From assembly GCA_000285855.2 (NCBI GenBank), contig HE978651.1:174036-238035 (forward strand): a DNA stretch of 64,000 bases, given 5' to 3'. Below are positions 17,977 through 27,233 of this stretch, in pieces. This DNA is from Ruminococcus sp. JC304 (lineage in GTDB: Bacteria; Bacillota; Clostridia; Lachnospirales; Lachnospiraceae). Made by a program: the position numbers and the translations under genes. Below the pieces are notes generated by a model. It was given only the letters and a program-made list of their open reading frames with translations, was not told the DNA's origin and made no database searches. The first letter of the stretch is position 1, and the number at the start of each line of letters is the position of its first letter.

Positions 17977-19287
17977 TTATTCATCAAAAATGGTAACAAT
18001 CTCTCCGTCCAGAATACGGTTGGTATTTTTAACAGCACAGAAGTTTCCGCACATACTGCAGGTGTCTTCTTTCTCCGGTTTTGCTTCTGCACGATAGCGT
18101 CTTGCCTTCTCCGGATCCATGCTGAGTCTGAACATTTCTTCCCAGTCAAGGCGTTTTCTTGCTTCGCTCATCTTGTAATCCCAATCAGCTGCGCCAGGAA
18201 CTCCCTTAGCAATATCTGCTGCGTGAGCTGCGATTTTAGCTGCAATAATTCCTTCTTTTACATCAGCTGCATTAGGCAGACGAAGATGTTCTGCTGGTGT
18301 TACATAGCAGAGGAAGGACGCTCCTGAATAGGCTGCGATCGCACCGCCGATGGCAGAAGTAATGTGGTCATATCCGGGAGCAACATCTGTTACAAGAGGT
18401 CCAAGTACATAGAAAGGAGCACCGTGGCACAGTGTTTTCTGGATTTCCATATTGGCTGCGATCTGGTTCATCGGCATATGTCCGGGTCCTTCGATCATAA
18501 CCTGTACATTCTTCTCCCAGGCGCGTTTTGTAAGCTCGCCAAGGGTGATCAGCTCTTCAATCTGAGCAGTATCTGTTGCATCTGCAAGGCATCCCGGGCG
18601 ACATGCATCACCTAGACTTAAGGTGATATCATATTCCTGGCAGATATCCAGGATCTCATCAAAATGCTCATAGAACGGGTTCTCTTTTCCTGTCATTTCC
18701 ATCCATGCAAACATGATGGAACCGCCTCTGGAAACGATATTCATGAGACGTTTATTCTGTTTGAAACGAGTAGCAGTGGCACGGTTCATACCGCAGTGGA
18801 TCGTCATGAAATCCACACCGTCTTCTGCGTGCATACGTACAATATCAATCCACTCTTCGGAAGTGATCTTGCCAAGTGCTTTGTGATAATATACAACTGC
18901 ATCATAGATCGGAACAGTACCGATCATTGCCGGACATTCAGAGGTAAGCTTGCGGCGGAAACTTCTGGTATCTCCGTAGGAACTGAGGTCCATGATAGCT
19001 TCTGCTCCCATTTCTACTGCAGAATGTACTTTTTCATATTCCATATCAACGTCTTTCCAGTCTCTGGAAACACCTAAATTTACATTGATCTTGGTAGTCA
19101 GTTTTGCACCGACACCACTTGGACTGATACTTTTGTGATTTTTGTTGCAGGGAATGATCACCTGTCCTTTTGCAATCAGTTCTCTTAATTCTTCTACGTC
19201 AAAGTGTTCTTTTTCTGCCACGATTTCCATCTGTGGTGTGATGATTCCGCGACGGGCTGCGTCCATCTGTGTTGTGTACTGTGTCAT
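17977..19287 (-). CDS. thiC: Phosphomethylpyrimidine synthase (short-form ThiC)
   Basis: ThiC is a radical-SAM enzyme that rearranges aminoimidazole ribotide to the thiamine pyrimidine. The ATG at 19287 follows AAGGAGG and gives 436 residues; the longer open frame upstream runs through the leader. Motifs: [86 protein letters not shown], and the cluster motif CSMCGNFC (C-x2-C-x3-C, as in short forms, against C-x2-C-x4-C in the long enterobacterial enzyme). A TPP riboswitch and terminator lie upstream. Confidence 0.96.
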   Translation of the reverse strand: MTQYTTQMDAARRGIITPQMEIVAEKEHFDVEELRELIAKGQVIIPCNKNHKSISPSGVGAKLTTKINVNLGVSRDWKDVDMEYEKVHSAVEMGAEAIMDLSSYGDTRSFRRKLTSECPAMIGTVPIYDAVVYYHKALGKITSEEWIDIVRMHAEDGVDFMTIHCGMNRATATRFKQNKRLMNIVSRGGSIMFAWMEMTGKENPFYEHFDEILDICQEYDITLSLGDACRPGCLADATDTAQIEELITLGELTKRAWEKNVQVMIEGPGHMPMNQIAANMEIQKTLCHGAPFYVLGPLVTDVAPGYDHITSAIGGAIAAYSGASFLCYVTPAEHLRLPNAADVKEGIIAAKIAAHAADIAKGVPGAADWDYKMSEARKRLDWEEMFRLSMDPEKARRYRAEAKPEKEDTCSMCGNFCAVKNTNRILDGEIVTIFDE

Positions 19288-19460
19288 TTTTTCCTCCTTG
19301 CCCTGCACTGCGGGCCTGTTACTGCCTTCTTCTGTTGTATGCAGTAAGCTGAAATGAATTGCGCCCCCTATTTTATAGGGACTTGCACCTGCGCATATTC
19401 GTATGATAGTTATTAATCTGCTACAAATAGCCTGGCAGAGAGTGGTGCCCCCGGTCTGCC
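19288..19460 (-). other. Structured leader between the thi terminator and thiC
   Basis: About 170 bases separate the intrinsic terminator from the thiC ribosome site. On the minus strand they hold three further potential stems: GGCAGA with TCTGCC, CCCTATaaaATAGGG inside a TGCGC/GCGCA pairing, and TTACTGC with GCAGTAA. No ORF fits. The stretch may be only a long 5' leader, or a second control element. Confidence 0.45.
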
Positions 19461-19462
19461 GA

Positions 19463-19506
19463 AAAAAAGAGGGACTGCAATGCGCCAACAAGCGTATAGC
19501 AGTCCC
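19463..19506 (-). terminator. Riboswitch-controlled terminator of thiC
   Basis: On the minus strand GGGACTGC (19506-19499) and GCAGTCCC (19478-19471) form an 8-bp GC-rich stem with extra inner pairing, followed by TCTTTTTTTC. It lies about 50 bases downstream of the TPP aptamer, the normal arrangement for transcriptional control in Firmicutes. Confidence 0.85.
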
Positions 19507-19557
19507 GAAGAACTTAAATTTAATCGCAGTTGTCCTTATTATGGACAGAACTACGGT

Positions 19558-19645
19558 TAATTTCCCTACGTTGGCATTATCCAAATCAGGTATAAGGGTC
19601 GAAGTTGAAGACTTCCTCTCAGCCTGCTGTCACAAGCTCCCCATT
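19558..19645 (-). promoter_or_regulatory. TPP (THI-box) riboswitch
   Basis: Read on the minus strand, the conserved THI-box segments occur in order: GGGGAGCTTGTGA, GGCTGAGAGGAAG, GACCCTTATACCTGATTTGG, ATAATGCCAACGTAGGGAA. These match the pyrimidine-sensing CUGAGA core and the pyrophosphate-sensing ACCUGAU..GGAUAAUGCCA..GUAGGGA core. When TPP binds, the downstream terminator should form and thiC expression fall. Confidence 0.95.
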
Positions 19646-19705
19646 TATCTGTTTTTTTAGTATATTCTTGTTTGTTATATCTGTCAAGCCTTGGTTGTAA
19701 AAGAA

Positions 19706-20707
19706 TCATACCCGGCGGAGATAAAGATAATATGCAGAATTTTTGTCGGATTGCCAGGTCTTTTTCCCTACTTTTTTGTTTGCCGCAATTTTGACATAAT
19801 AGCGGGTGCCAAGAGTCATGTTATTTAAGCGGAAGGAATTGGCACTGGTTGTTGCGGCCTTTTTGTAGGAGCTGTTGCCGGGATATTTGACATAAACCGT
19901 ATAGCTCTGGGCACCGGCCACCTTGTTCCATTTGATCGTCATGCTGTTTCGTGTGTTGCCGGCTTTTTTAGGTACGATACCCTTGGCTACATATCTGGTA
20001 GTTGGGGTAGTGCTGACAAATTTTTTGCCCTGTAAAGTAAGATATGGATAAATCTCTACTTTATAGAAGGCATCCTTCTGTAACGGCAGTGTGAAGGTGT
20101 AGCGGTTATTGTAAAATTTGGTTGTTGTTTTCTTGGTCTTGTAGCTGGTATATGCTACTTTGTATCCTGTGATTGCATTATAAGGTGTTACGGTTTTCAT
20201 GTTGAAGGTATATCCCTTGTCTGAAGAATAGGAGGTTTTAATACCAACGGATTTGTATAATGTAGCACAGATGATCGTGGTGACAGTGGTGGATTCTTCA
20301 GAGTCATTGCCTGCAAGGATGGCAACTGTGTATGCCTTTCCGGGTTTCAGCTTGTTAATTTTGCATTTGGTTTTGGAAGTGGTACCGAGAACCTTGTAGC
20401 TGTCTGCACCATTGCTGGATTTGATCCGGATGGTATATTTGGTAGCCCCGTCTACTTTGTTCCAGGCAAGAGAAATAGAAGTTTCGGTAGCGGCAGTTTG
20501 GACAATATTGGAGGTTGAGCCTACATAGGTGGCGTTGTCAACCTCTTCAGTGGAAAGTACAGGTACTTCCGGAATACTGCTTTCCTCCGGTGCGGGAGCC
20601 AGGATGGCTTCAGTGGAATCGGCAAAGGCAGCTGTGGACATGCCAACAGTCAGAACAGCGCAAAGTCCCAGGCTCACAAGTAATTTTTTTAAACCTTTCA
20701 TCTTCAT
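19706..20707 (-). CDS. Secreted fibronectin type III-repeat protein
   Basis: A 333-residue protein with a signal peptide (KKLLVSLGLCAVLTVGMSTA, cleaved near AFA-DS), a short Pro/Glu-rich linker, and three FN3-like modules at about residues 65-150, 155-245 and 245-330. Each has the typical ISLAWNKVDGATKYTIRI or MTIKWNKVAGAQSYTVYV strand pattern. There is no sortase motif, lipobox or enzyme domain, so it is a small secreted or wall-associated protein of unknown partner. It is read alone. Confidence 0.85.
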   Translation of the reverse strand: MKMKGLKKLLVSLGLCAVLTVGMSTAAFADSTEAILAPAPEESSIPEVPVLSTEEVDNATYVGSTSNIVQTAATETSISLAWNKVDGATKYTIRIKSSNGADSYKVLGTTSKTKCKINKLKPGKAYTVAILAGNDSEESTTVTTIICATLYKSVGIKTSYSSDKGYTFNMKTVTPYNAITGYKVAYTSYKTKKTTTKFYNNRYTFTLPLQKDAFYKVEIYPYLTLQGKKFVSTTPTTRYVAKGIVPKKAGNTRNSMTIKWNKVAGAQSYTVYVKYPGNSSYKKAATTSANSFRLNNMTLGTRYYVKIAANKKVGKKTWQSDKNSAYYLYLRRV

Positions 20708-20737
20708 AAAATCTCCTCCTTTTAAAGAATTGTGAGA

Positions 20738-20782
20738 AAAAATAAAACTCCGCAGATGATAATCAGTATTTTTTACGGAGTA
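20738..20782 (-). terminator. Probable terminator downstream of the HicB-like gene
   Basis: On the minus strand ACTCCG (20781-20776) and CGGAGT (20752-20747) form a 6-bp stem followed by TTTATTTTTT. It lies downstream of the HicB-like gene and upstream of the FN3 gene. Confidence 0.45.
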
Positions 20783-20896
20783 AAGAGTTATGTTTATCTG
20801 ATTATAACATATGGGAGTTTATATCTGTATTTTTAATATTAAGATTTCGGGGCAGGATCCAGGAAGCCTGACCGTTTTTCAGGGATAACCGGGAGG

Positions 20897-21175
20897 TTAT
20901 TCATCCCACCCGTCATACATACGAATGGTAACCTGGATGTTACGCACAACGTCCCCTTCCTGAAGTGTCAGGTCAGATTCATCAGAAACAGGGGGAAGAT
21001 CCATTTCGTCTTCCATAAGTTCTGCATAGATCCAGTTGTAAGCAGCATCATTGGCATTGTCAATGGCATCCTCCAGAGAGTCTCCCTCTGCCTCGCAGCA
21101 TGCCAGATCAGGGAAGAATCCATGATATCTGCCGGATTCATTTTTGCGGAAAACCGCAGGATATATAAATTTCAT
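20897..21175 (-). CDS. Orphan HicB-like protein
   Basis: 92 residues from the ATG at 21175, which has GAGGAG eight bases upstream. The N-terminal part (MKFIYPAVFRKNESGRYHGF, FPDLACCEAEGDSLEDAIDN, ANDAAYNWIYAELME) is the partial RNase H-like HicB fold that neutralises HicA toxins. No HicA-like gene of about 60-80 residues is next to it, and no C-terminal DNA-binding domain is present. It is a solitary HicB-type protein, common in Clostridia, of unknown role. Confidence 0.8.
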   Translation of the reverse strand: MKFIYPAVFRKNESGRYHGFFPDLACCEAEGDSLEDAIDNANDAAYNWIYAELMEDEMDLPPVSDESDLTLQEGDVVRNIQVTIRMYDGWDE

Positions 21176-21360
21176 AAGCTTAGCTCCTCTCAAAAGTTAT
21201 AATGTAATGTTATGATTTTCTCCTGTGTTTATTATATAAAGGAATCATATTTTTATGTGTTTTGGTTTACGTTTACACAGGAAATAGTATATAATACATT
21301 CATACATTCATCAAGTGATAAAAAGAATTGCCAAGTGGTAATCTGATGGGAGATCAAGCT

Positions 21361-22170
21361 ATGCTGACAATTGAAATGGACAATTTTGACCTGGGACAGA
21401 TCTGCAGGTCAGGACAGTGTTTCCGGATGGAGCAGATCGGGGAAAACAGATATCGGGTGATCGCCGGAGATATGTATCTGGAGCTGACACAGGAGAAGGG
21501 GATCGTTAATTTCTTCTGTCCGGAACTGGACTTTGTTGTATTCTGGATTCGCTATTTCGATCTGGACTGTGATTATGGGAAATACATAAACAGGATCAAT
21601 CCAAGGGATAAATATCTGAAAGCTGCCGGTGAGATGGGAAGCGGTATCCGGATTTTACAGCAGGATCTTTGGGAAGTGATCATTTCTTTCCTTATTTCCC
21701 AGCAGAATAATATTACCAGGATCAAAAAATGTATTGAAAATATCTGCCGGGAATTTGGAGAGAAAAAGATAAGCAGCACAGGTGTGGAATATTATGCTTT
21801 TCCCACAGCACAGGCATTGGCAAAGGCTACTGAGGAGCAGCTGCAGGAGTGTAACCTGGGATATCGTGCCAAATATGTGCTGGATACTGCCAGAAGGGTG
21901 GTATTTGGAGATTTTGATCCGGACAAACTATATGATATGAAATATCAAAGAGCCCGCAAAGAGCTTTTGCAGCTATATGGAGTGGGAGAAAAGGTAGCTG
22001 ACTGTATCTGCCTGTTTGGACTGCATCAGCTGGAGGCTTTTCCTGTAGATACACATATTCGGCAGGTGTTGGAGGAACATTACAAAAGAGGATTTCCAAA
22101 CAGGAGATATAGTGACTGTAAAGGGGTGATGCAGCAGTATATTTTTTATTATGAGTTAACTGTTTCATAA
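21361..22170 (+). CDS. ogg: 8-oxoguanine DNA glycosylase (OGG1 type)
   Basis: 269 residues from the ATG at 21361, after GGGAGA. The enzyme removes oxidised guanine from DNA and cuts the strand by its lyase activity. The N-terminal domain shows FDLGQICRSGQCFRME. The helix-hairpin-helix reads YGVGEKVADCICLFGL, with the catalytic Lys in GVGEKVADC and the catalytic Asp in FPVDTHI. The FLISQQNNI segment is also characteristic. It sits three genes from a second base-excision enzyme, Nth. The final residues are short compared with eukaryotic OGG1, as in bacterial members. Confidence 0.88.
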   Translation: MLTIEMDNFDLGQICRSGQCFRMEQIGENRYRVIAGDMYLELTQEKGIVNFFCPELDFVVFWIRYFDLDCDYGKYINRINPRDKYLKAAGEMGSGIRILQQDLWEVIISFLISQQNNITRIKKCIENICREFGEKKISSTGVEYYAFPTAQALAKATEEQLQECNLGYRAKYVLDTARRVVFGDFDPDKLYDMKYQRARKELLQLYGVGEKVADCICLFGLHQLEAFPVDTHIRQVLEEHYKRGFPNRRYSDCKGVMQQYIFYYELTVS

Positions 22171-22211
22171 AGGTTACCTGAACAAACTGCAAATCTGACG
22201 AGGAGGACAAA

Positions 22212-22502
22212 ATGGAAATTGGAGCAATGCTTGATGAATTACGGGAAATGGCATTAAAGGATGAGAAAATTCGGCAGGAACTGATGAATACCAGGAAGGA
22301 TACACATCCACTGGCTGCTTTTTGCAGTAAATGTCGGGAATTGGGATATGAAATTTATGAAATGGATCTGATCACAGCAGGGGAGGAATTTTATGCAACC
22401 ATGCGTCGAAGTACTAATGGCGGCGGAGAGAATTCGCCTAAGCTGGAGGGAGAAGATGATTTTTATGAATTATTTTTTGCAAGTCTGGAGCAAAAAAACT
22501 GA
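22212..22502 (+). CDS. Small Nif11-like protein of unknown function
   Basis: 96 residues with a strong GAGGAGG site. The first ~60 residues (LKDEKIRQELMNTRKDTHPL, FCSKCRELGYEIYEMDL) resemble the Nif11 leader fold: a helix, then a KCRELGY-type segment. A glycine-rich break, STNGGGENSPK, is followed by an acidic tail. Nif11-like domains are known as leaders of modified peptides but also occur as stand-alone proteins. No modifying enzyme or exporter is adjacent, so I call it hypothetical. It follows ogg by 41 bp and is probably co-transcribed. Confidence 0.65.
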   Translation: MEIGAMLDELREMALKDEKIRQELMNTRKDTHPLAAFCSKCRELGYEIYEMDLITAGEEFYATMRRSTNGGGENSPKLEGEDDFYELFFASLEQKN

Positions 22503-22560
22503 AAGTATGTTATAGTCAACTTAACGTAATAGAGCGGATTATTTATTTTATTTCTTTTCT

Positions 22561-22735
22561 TATGGTGCTTCCTGTGGCTGGTGCGAAAAGGCGTGTATTG
22601 TGTGGAGCATAAATAGCTCCGGCCAGTGAAGAGCTGTGGCGCTCACTTATATCTGGCAGAAGCCTGTCCGCGAATTAAGCGGTGGAATGCGCAGGAGAGG
22701 ATTCTGAAAGCGGATGGGATAATAGAAGTTCTCTG
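22561..22735 (+). ncRNA. Candidate structured RNA between the Nif11-like gene and nth
   Basis: This 235-bp gap between convergent genes is GC-richer than most intergenic DNA here and folds by eye: an outer stem TTCCTGTG (22569-22576) with CGCAGGAG (22690-22697), and inner hairpins GGAGC/GCTCC (22604-22620), GAGC/GCTC (22631-22644) and CCGC/GCGG (22668-22682). It has no credible ORF. It could be a 6S-like or other small RNA, or simply 3' hairpins. The strand is a guess; stems alone do not decide it. Confidence 0.3.
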
Positions 22736-22737
22736 AT

Positions 22738-23373
22738 TTATACCCCGTTCTTTTCACAGATATCATTGAGACAGCATTTGTCACAGTATGGAGCTGTACG
22801 GGCAGTACATACTTCCCGGCCGTGATTGACCAGCCGGTGGCAGAGATCATTGCCCTCTTCCGGAGGAATGATCTTCCACAACTCCATTTCTACTTTTTTA
22901 GGATCCTTCAGATCATGGACCAGCCCGATCCGATTGGACAGACGGATACAGTGAGTGTCGGTCACGATTGCCGGTTTGCCGAATACATCTCCCATGATCA
23001 GGTTGGCACTTTTTCTTCCTACCCCCGGAAGCTTCAGCAGGGCATTAAAATCTTCCGGTACTTTGTCATTGTATTGTTCATGGAGAATCTTCATACAGGC
23101 ATTAATATCCCTGGCCTTGCTTTTTCCCAGACCGCAGGGGCGTACAATTTCTTCAATTTCCTCCGGGGTTGCCTCTGCAAGGGCTGCTACATCCGGATAT
23201 CTGGCATACAGATCCTGTACCACTACATTTACCCGGGCATCTGTACACTGTGCAGCCAGCCGTACGCTTACCAGCAGTTTCCATGCATCATCATAATCCA
23301 GGGTGCAATCTGCATCCGGATATTCTTTTTTTAATCGTCTGATCACCTCAAGGGCTAAATCCTGCTTTGTCAT
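22738..23373 (-). CDS. nth: Endonuclease III
   Basis: 211 residues from the ATG at 23373. This base-excision glycosylase/AP-lyase removes oxidised pyrimidines. The helix-hairpin-helix is LKLPGVGRKSANLIMGD with the catalytic Lys in GRKSA, and the catalytic Asp is in IVTDTHCIRL. The C terminus carries the 4Fe-4S loop as C-x7-C-x2-C-x5-C (CTARTAPYCDKCCLNDIC), one residue longer in the first gap than in the E. coli enzyme. An upstream TTG at 23406 is possible but adds an unlikely N terminus. Confidence 0.93.
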   Translation of the reverse strand: MTKQDLALEVIRRLKKEYPDADCTLDYDDAWKLLVSVRLAAQCTDARVNVVVQDLYARYPDVAALAEATPEEIEEIVRPCGLGKSKARDINACMKILHEQYNDKVPEDFNALLKLPGVGRKSANLIMGDVFGKPAIVTDTHCIRLSNRIGLVHDLKDPKKVEMELWKIIPPEEGNDLCHRLVNHGREVCTARTAPYCDKCCLNDICEKNGV

Positions 23374-23560
23374 ATGTATGATCGCTCCATTTCTTATTTG
23401 TCCCAATGGACAGATTTCTATTTTTTCGGATACAACTTACTGATTGCTATTATAATAGTTAATCTCAGGCCAGACAATAGTTATTTGTGAGGTTGCATTT
23501 TCAAATTTCCTATATTACAATTACTATAGAATTAATTCAATACTTACAAAAGGAAAAGCA

Positions 23561-24715
23561 ATGAAAATACGAATGTATAATGTAGGGTTCGGAGACTGTT
23601 ATTGTCTCCGGGACAGAAAAAAGAGCCTGTTGGTGGATTTCGGAACGAATAACAGCAGGATAGAAGGCAGACCCAGACGTGAGATCTTTGATCTGATCAT
23701 ATCGGATTTATCTACCATAGAATGTAAAAATTTATTGTTGACGCATTTTCATATGGATCACCTGTCAGGGCTTCTCTATATGATGAAAAATAAGGACAGT
23801 TCCTTTGATTTTGGGAAAATTTATTTGCCGGATGTCTTTTCTGAGGAAAAAATGAGCAGGACGCTGGTGCTGCTTTTGCTGGCAGATCTGGTTAAGGATT
23901 CCTGTCTTCCAAGCCGGCAGGTCAGCTTATTTGCGTTGATAGATGCCTTGCTTGAGAGACAGACCCAGACTGTGGAGCTTTTGAGCAGGGGGAAAATATT
24001 TGAGGAAAAATATCAGGCCTTATGGCCGGACGCTTATGTGACACAGCGGGAAACGAATGAAGTTTATGATCTGCTGAAAGAAAAATTTCCGGAGATTATG
24101 GACGTATTGTTGGATTTTGCGGAAAAGCTGAGACAGATTATCTGGTCGATGACAGATGAGGGAAAAGTACTTTTAGAGAATAATCAGAAAAATATCAGGG
24201 CATATGTGTATGAGCGTGAATTTCGCAGGATCAAAGCTCTTCCTGAATTTAAGGAGCTGCTTACCTGGCTAAACAGGAATCAGGTGAATTTGCGTCAGTT
24301 TAAGCATAAGATCAGCATTGTTTTTCAGAATGCAAGGGATGGAGAGCTGAATCTTTTGTTTACCGGCGATGTGCAGCCGGAGCATATGCAAATGATCGCA
24401 GATAATTATGACGGGAAGTGGCCGTTATATGAACATTACTGGTGTATCAAGGTTCCTCACCACGGAACCCAGGATCATTATTTTAATTTCTCTGGATATG
24501 AGCCTGAAAATATGATGATTTCCAATGGAATCCATTTTGCAAACAGCAAAACCCAGTCCAGGGAACTGAGGACTTCCCCTCTCTATGGTGGCCTTTTCTA
24601 TATACCGGACACTCATATGTATTGTTCTAACTGTGACTGCTGCGACTGTTATGAGAACGGTTGTTCCTGTAAAGAGGCAGATGTGATCTCGCCATCCTAT
24701 TATAAAGATATATAA
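23561..24715 (+). CDS. MBL-fold metallo-hydrolase (ComEC C-terminal-like)
   Basis: A 384-residue cytoplasmic metallo-beta-lactamase-fold protein. It opens with MYNVGFGDCYCLRDRKKSLL, and carries the metal motif LLTHFHMDHLSG, a second ligand region LLFTGDVQPEHM, and KVPHHGTQDHYF. These resemble the nuclease-like domain of ComEC and related stand-alone hydrolases. A helical insert of about 150 residues separates the first two motifs. The C-terminal tail is unusually Cys-rich (YCSNCDCCDCYENGCSCK), perhaps an extra metal site. The substrate is unknown. It is transcribed alone and ends in a strong terminator. Confidence 0.75.
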   Translation: MKIRMYNVGFGDCYCLRDRKKSLLVDFGTNNSRIEGRPRREIFDLIISDLSTIECKNLLLTHFHMDHLSGLLYMMKNKDSSFDFGKIYLPDVFSEEKMSRTLVLLLLADLVKDSCLPSRQVSLFALIDALLERQTQTVELLSRGKIFEEKYQALWPDAYVTQRETNEVYDLLKEKFPEIMDVLLDFAEKLRQIIWSMTDEGKVLLENNQKNIRAYVYEREFRRIKALPEFKELLTWLNRNQVNLRQFKHKISIVFQNARDGELNLLFTGDVQPEHMQMIADNYDGKWPLYEHYWCIKVPHHGTQDHYFNFSGYEPENMMISNGIHFANSKTQSRELRTSPLYGGLFYIPDTHMYCSNCDCCDCYENGCSCKEADVISPSYYKDI

Positions 24716-24763
24716 AACAGCAGGCATTGTATATTCCAGCGCGAATATACAATGCCTGCTGTT
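24716..24763. terminator. Bidirectional terminator, 21-bp perfect inverted repeat
   Basis: The arm at 24716-24736 (beginning AACAGCAGGCATTG) is the exact reverse complement of 24743-24763, with a six-base loop. It lies between convergent genes, the MBL protein and glycogen phosphorylase, and has A/T runs outside both arms. Confidence 0.85.
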
Positions 24764-24804
24764 GAATTTTTATGGATTTTTATACAATCACAAAATATAT
24801 TGGA

Positions 24805-27072
24805 TTATTTTGCCGGTGTCAGGTGCCAGATATCGTTGTTGTACTGTTCGATAGTTCTGTCAGAAGAGAAGAATCCGGCTTTTGCAATGTTAACCAGCAT
24901 CTTCTTAGCCCATGCTTTTCTGTCGACATAATCAGCCAGTGCTTGATCTTTTTTCTCAACATAATCGTTGAAGTCAAGCAGTGTCATGAACCAGTCTTTG
25001 CTTACCAGTTCGTGGTGCAGTCTTTCCAGATTTTCCTTGTGGCCAAGTGCCAGCATCTTTTCACTTACAATGAAGTCAACACATTCTTTGATGCGTTTGT
25101 CATTTTCATAGATATCTCTGGAGCAGTAGTCTGCTTTCTCGTAATGCTCGATAACTTTCTCACTGGATTCACCGAAGATATAGATATTATCTTCACCGAC
25201 CAGTTCACTGATCTCAACATTAGCGCCGTCCATAGTTCCCAGAGTAACAGCACCGTTCAGCATGAACTTCATGTTACCTGTACCGCTTGCTTCTTTGGAA
25301 GCCAGGGAGATCTGCTCAGAAATATCGCATGCAGGGAATAATTTCTCAGCTGCAGATACATTGTAGTTCTGAACCATAACAAGCTTCATGTATGGTGCAA
25401 CTTCTGGATCATCTTTGATAAGATCCTGAAGTGTAAGCAGAAGATGAATGATATCCTTTGCGATTACATAAGCAGGAGCTGCTTTTGCACCGAAGATAAA
25501 GGTTACAGGCTGAGATGGTTTCTTTCCACCCTTGATTTCCAGATATTTGCTGATGATGTACAGAGCGTTTAACTGCTGGCGTTTGTACTCATGGAGACGT
25601 TTGATCTGGATATCATAGATGCTGTTCTCATCAATTTCAACACCTGTGTTGGACAGGATAAATTCTTTACAGGTTTTCTTAGCTTCTGTTTTGATCTCAA
25701 GAAGCTTGTTCAGAACTGCGTCATCATCCTTATATTTCAGGAGATTTTCCAGTGCAGTTGCATTTGTTTTAAACTCATCACCGATCAGAGAGGTAATATA
25801 GTCTGTCAGCGGATGATTGCAGTGCATTAACCAGCGGCGGAATGTGATACCGTTAGTCTTGTTATTGAATTTCTCCGGATAAATATCATAGAAAGCTTTC
25901 AGCTCGCTTGTTTTCAGGATTTCTGTATGCAGGGCAGCAACACCGTTGATGGAGAATCCATAGTGGATATCCATATGTGCCATGTGAACCAGATTATTTT
26001 TGTCAATGATGGCTACATTTTCCTGTGGATATTTTGCTTTGATTTTCTCATCCAGCTTTTCGATAATCGGTACAAGGTGAGGAACTACATCAAGAAGGTA
26101 GTCCATCGGCCATTTTTCCAGAGCTTCTGCGAGGATGGTATGGTTTGTGTAAGCACATACTTTGGATACAATCTCAGCAGCTTCGTCGAAGTCGATTCCG
26201 CGCTCTGTCAGGAGACGGATCAGTTCCGGAATGACCATACTTGGGTGAGTATCGTTGATCTGGATCACTGCGTAGTCTGCAAGGTCATGAAGGTTGCAGC
26301 CTTTCTTTGTTGCTTCGTCCAGGATGAACTGAGCGGCATTGGATACCATGAAATACTGCTGGAAGATACGGAGCTTACGTCCGTCATCATCACTGTCATC
26401 CGGATACAGGAACAGTGTCAGGTTGTGAAGGATGTCCTTTTTGTTAAAGGAAATTCCATCGTGAACCATGGATTCATCTGCCAGATCAATGTCAAATAAG
26501 TGCAGATGGATGGATTTGTTATTGTAGCCTGCAACATCGATATCGTACAGGGAAGATTTCAGTGAAAATCCTCGGAACGGTACAGTATAGGAAACACCTG
26601 CAGGTGTAAGCCAGCTGTGTTCTTCAATCCATGGGTTCGGAGTTTCCTTCTGAAGTCTGTTTTCAAAGAGCTGTTTGAAAAGACCCAGATGATAATTCAG
26701 ACCAATACCTTCGCCCGGAAGACCGAGAGTTGCGATGGAATCCAGGAAGCATGCTGCCAGACGTCCAAGACCACCGTTTCCAAGAGATGGTTCCGGTTCC
26801 ACTTCTTCGATGTCAGCGATAGCTTTTCCATTCTCTTTTAAGAATGCAGCAACATCATCATAGATTCCCAGGTTGATCAGGTTATTGGATAATAATTTAC
26901 CGATCAGGAACTCTGCGGAAATATAATAAATTTTCTTCTTTCCGTCCTGATAGCCTTTTTCGAAGAGCTGATTTTTGGTATAAATTAATAATGCATTGTA
27001 AATTTCTTCATTTGTGCACTGGCGTGCGTTTTTCTTATACAGGTCATAGATGAGTTTTTCTAAATTTTCCAT
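24805..27072 (-). CDS. glgP: Glycogen/starch alpha-glucan phosphorylase
   Basis: A 755-residue PLP enzyme (GT35) releasing glucose-1-phosphate from glycogen or maltodextrins. The N-terminal region carries [17 protein letters not shown] and [16 protein letters not shown]; the C-terminal half has [37 protein letters not shown] and the PLP-lysine segment [20 protein letters not shown]. It is shorter than the 800-840-residue enterobacterial enzymes, as in other Clostridia. It is preceded by GGGAGA and lies downstream of an AraC-type regulator on the same strand with 161 bp between, so that regulator may control it. Confidence 0.95.
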   Translation of the reverse strand: MENLEKLIYDLYKKNARQCTNEEIYNALLIYTKNQLFEKGYQDGKKKIYYISAEFLIGKLLSNNLINLGIYDDVAAFLKENGKAIADIEEVEPEPSLGNGGLGRLAACFLDSIATLGLPGEGIGLNYHLGLFKQLFENRLQKETPNPWIEEHSWLTPAGVSYTVPFRGFSLKSSLYDIDVAGYNNKSIHLHLFDIDLADESMVHDGISFNKKDILHNLTLFLYPDDSDDDGRKLRIFQQYFMVSNAAQFILDEATKKGCNLHDLADYAVIQINDTHPSMVIPELIRLLTERGIDFDEAAEIVSKVCAYTNHTILAEALEKWPMDYLLDVVPHLVPIIEKLDEKIKAKYPQENVAIIDKNNLVHMAHMDIHYGFSINGVAALHTEILKTSELKAFYDIYPEKFNNKTNGITFRRWLMHCNHPLTDYITSLIGDEFKTNATALENLLKYKDDDAVLNKLLEIKTEAKKTCKEFILSNTGVEIDENSIYDIQIKRLHEYKRQQLNALYIISKYLEIKGGKKPSQPVTFIFGAKAAPAYVIAKDIIHLLLTLQDLIKDDPEVAPYMKLVMVQNYNVSAAEKLFPACDISEQISLASKEASGTGNMKFMLNGAVTLGTMDGANVEISELVGEDNIYIFGESSEKVIEHYEKADYCSRDIYENDKRIKECVDFIVSEKMLALGHKENLERLHHELVSKDWFMTLLDFNDYVEKKDQALADYVDRKAWAKKMLVNIAKAGFFSSDRTIEQYNNDIWHLTPAK

Positions 27073-27233
27073 CGTAATCTCCCTTTCTGAAAATGAATAT
27101 GTGTTTTGTATGAGTTGTTATAGATTTCTGATATTTTGAATTGTGTATGGTTTTGCCGGCAGGAGAAGCTTTCCTGCTGACATCTATAACTATATCAGCA
27201 GTCAATCTGAAAAAATACAACAAAATTGCGATT

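Noticed and set aside
20897-21175. Complete HicAB toxin-antitoxin system
   Set aside because: Only HicB is present; neither flank has room for or similarity to HicA.
24716-24763. 21-bp perfect inverted repeat as a mobile element end
   Set aside because: It lies exactly between two convergent genes with flanking A/T runs, which is fully explained by a bidirectional terminator.
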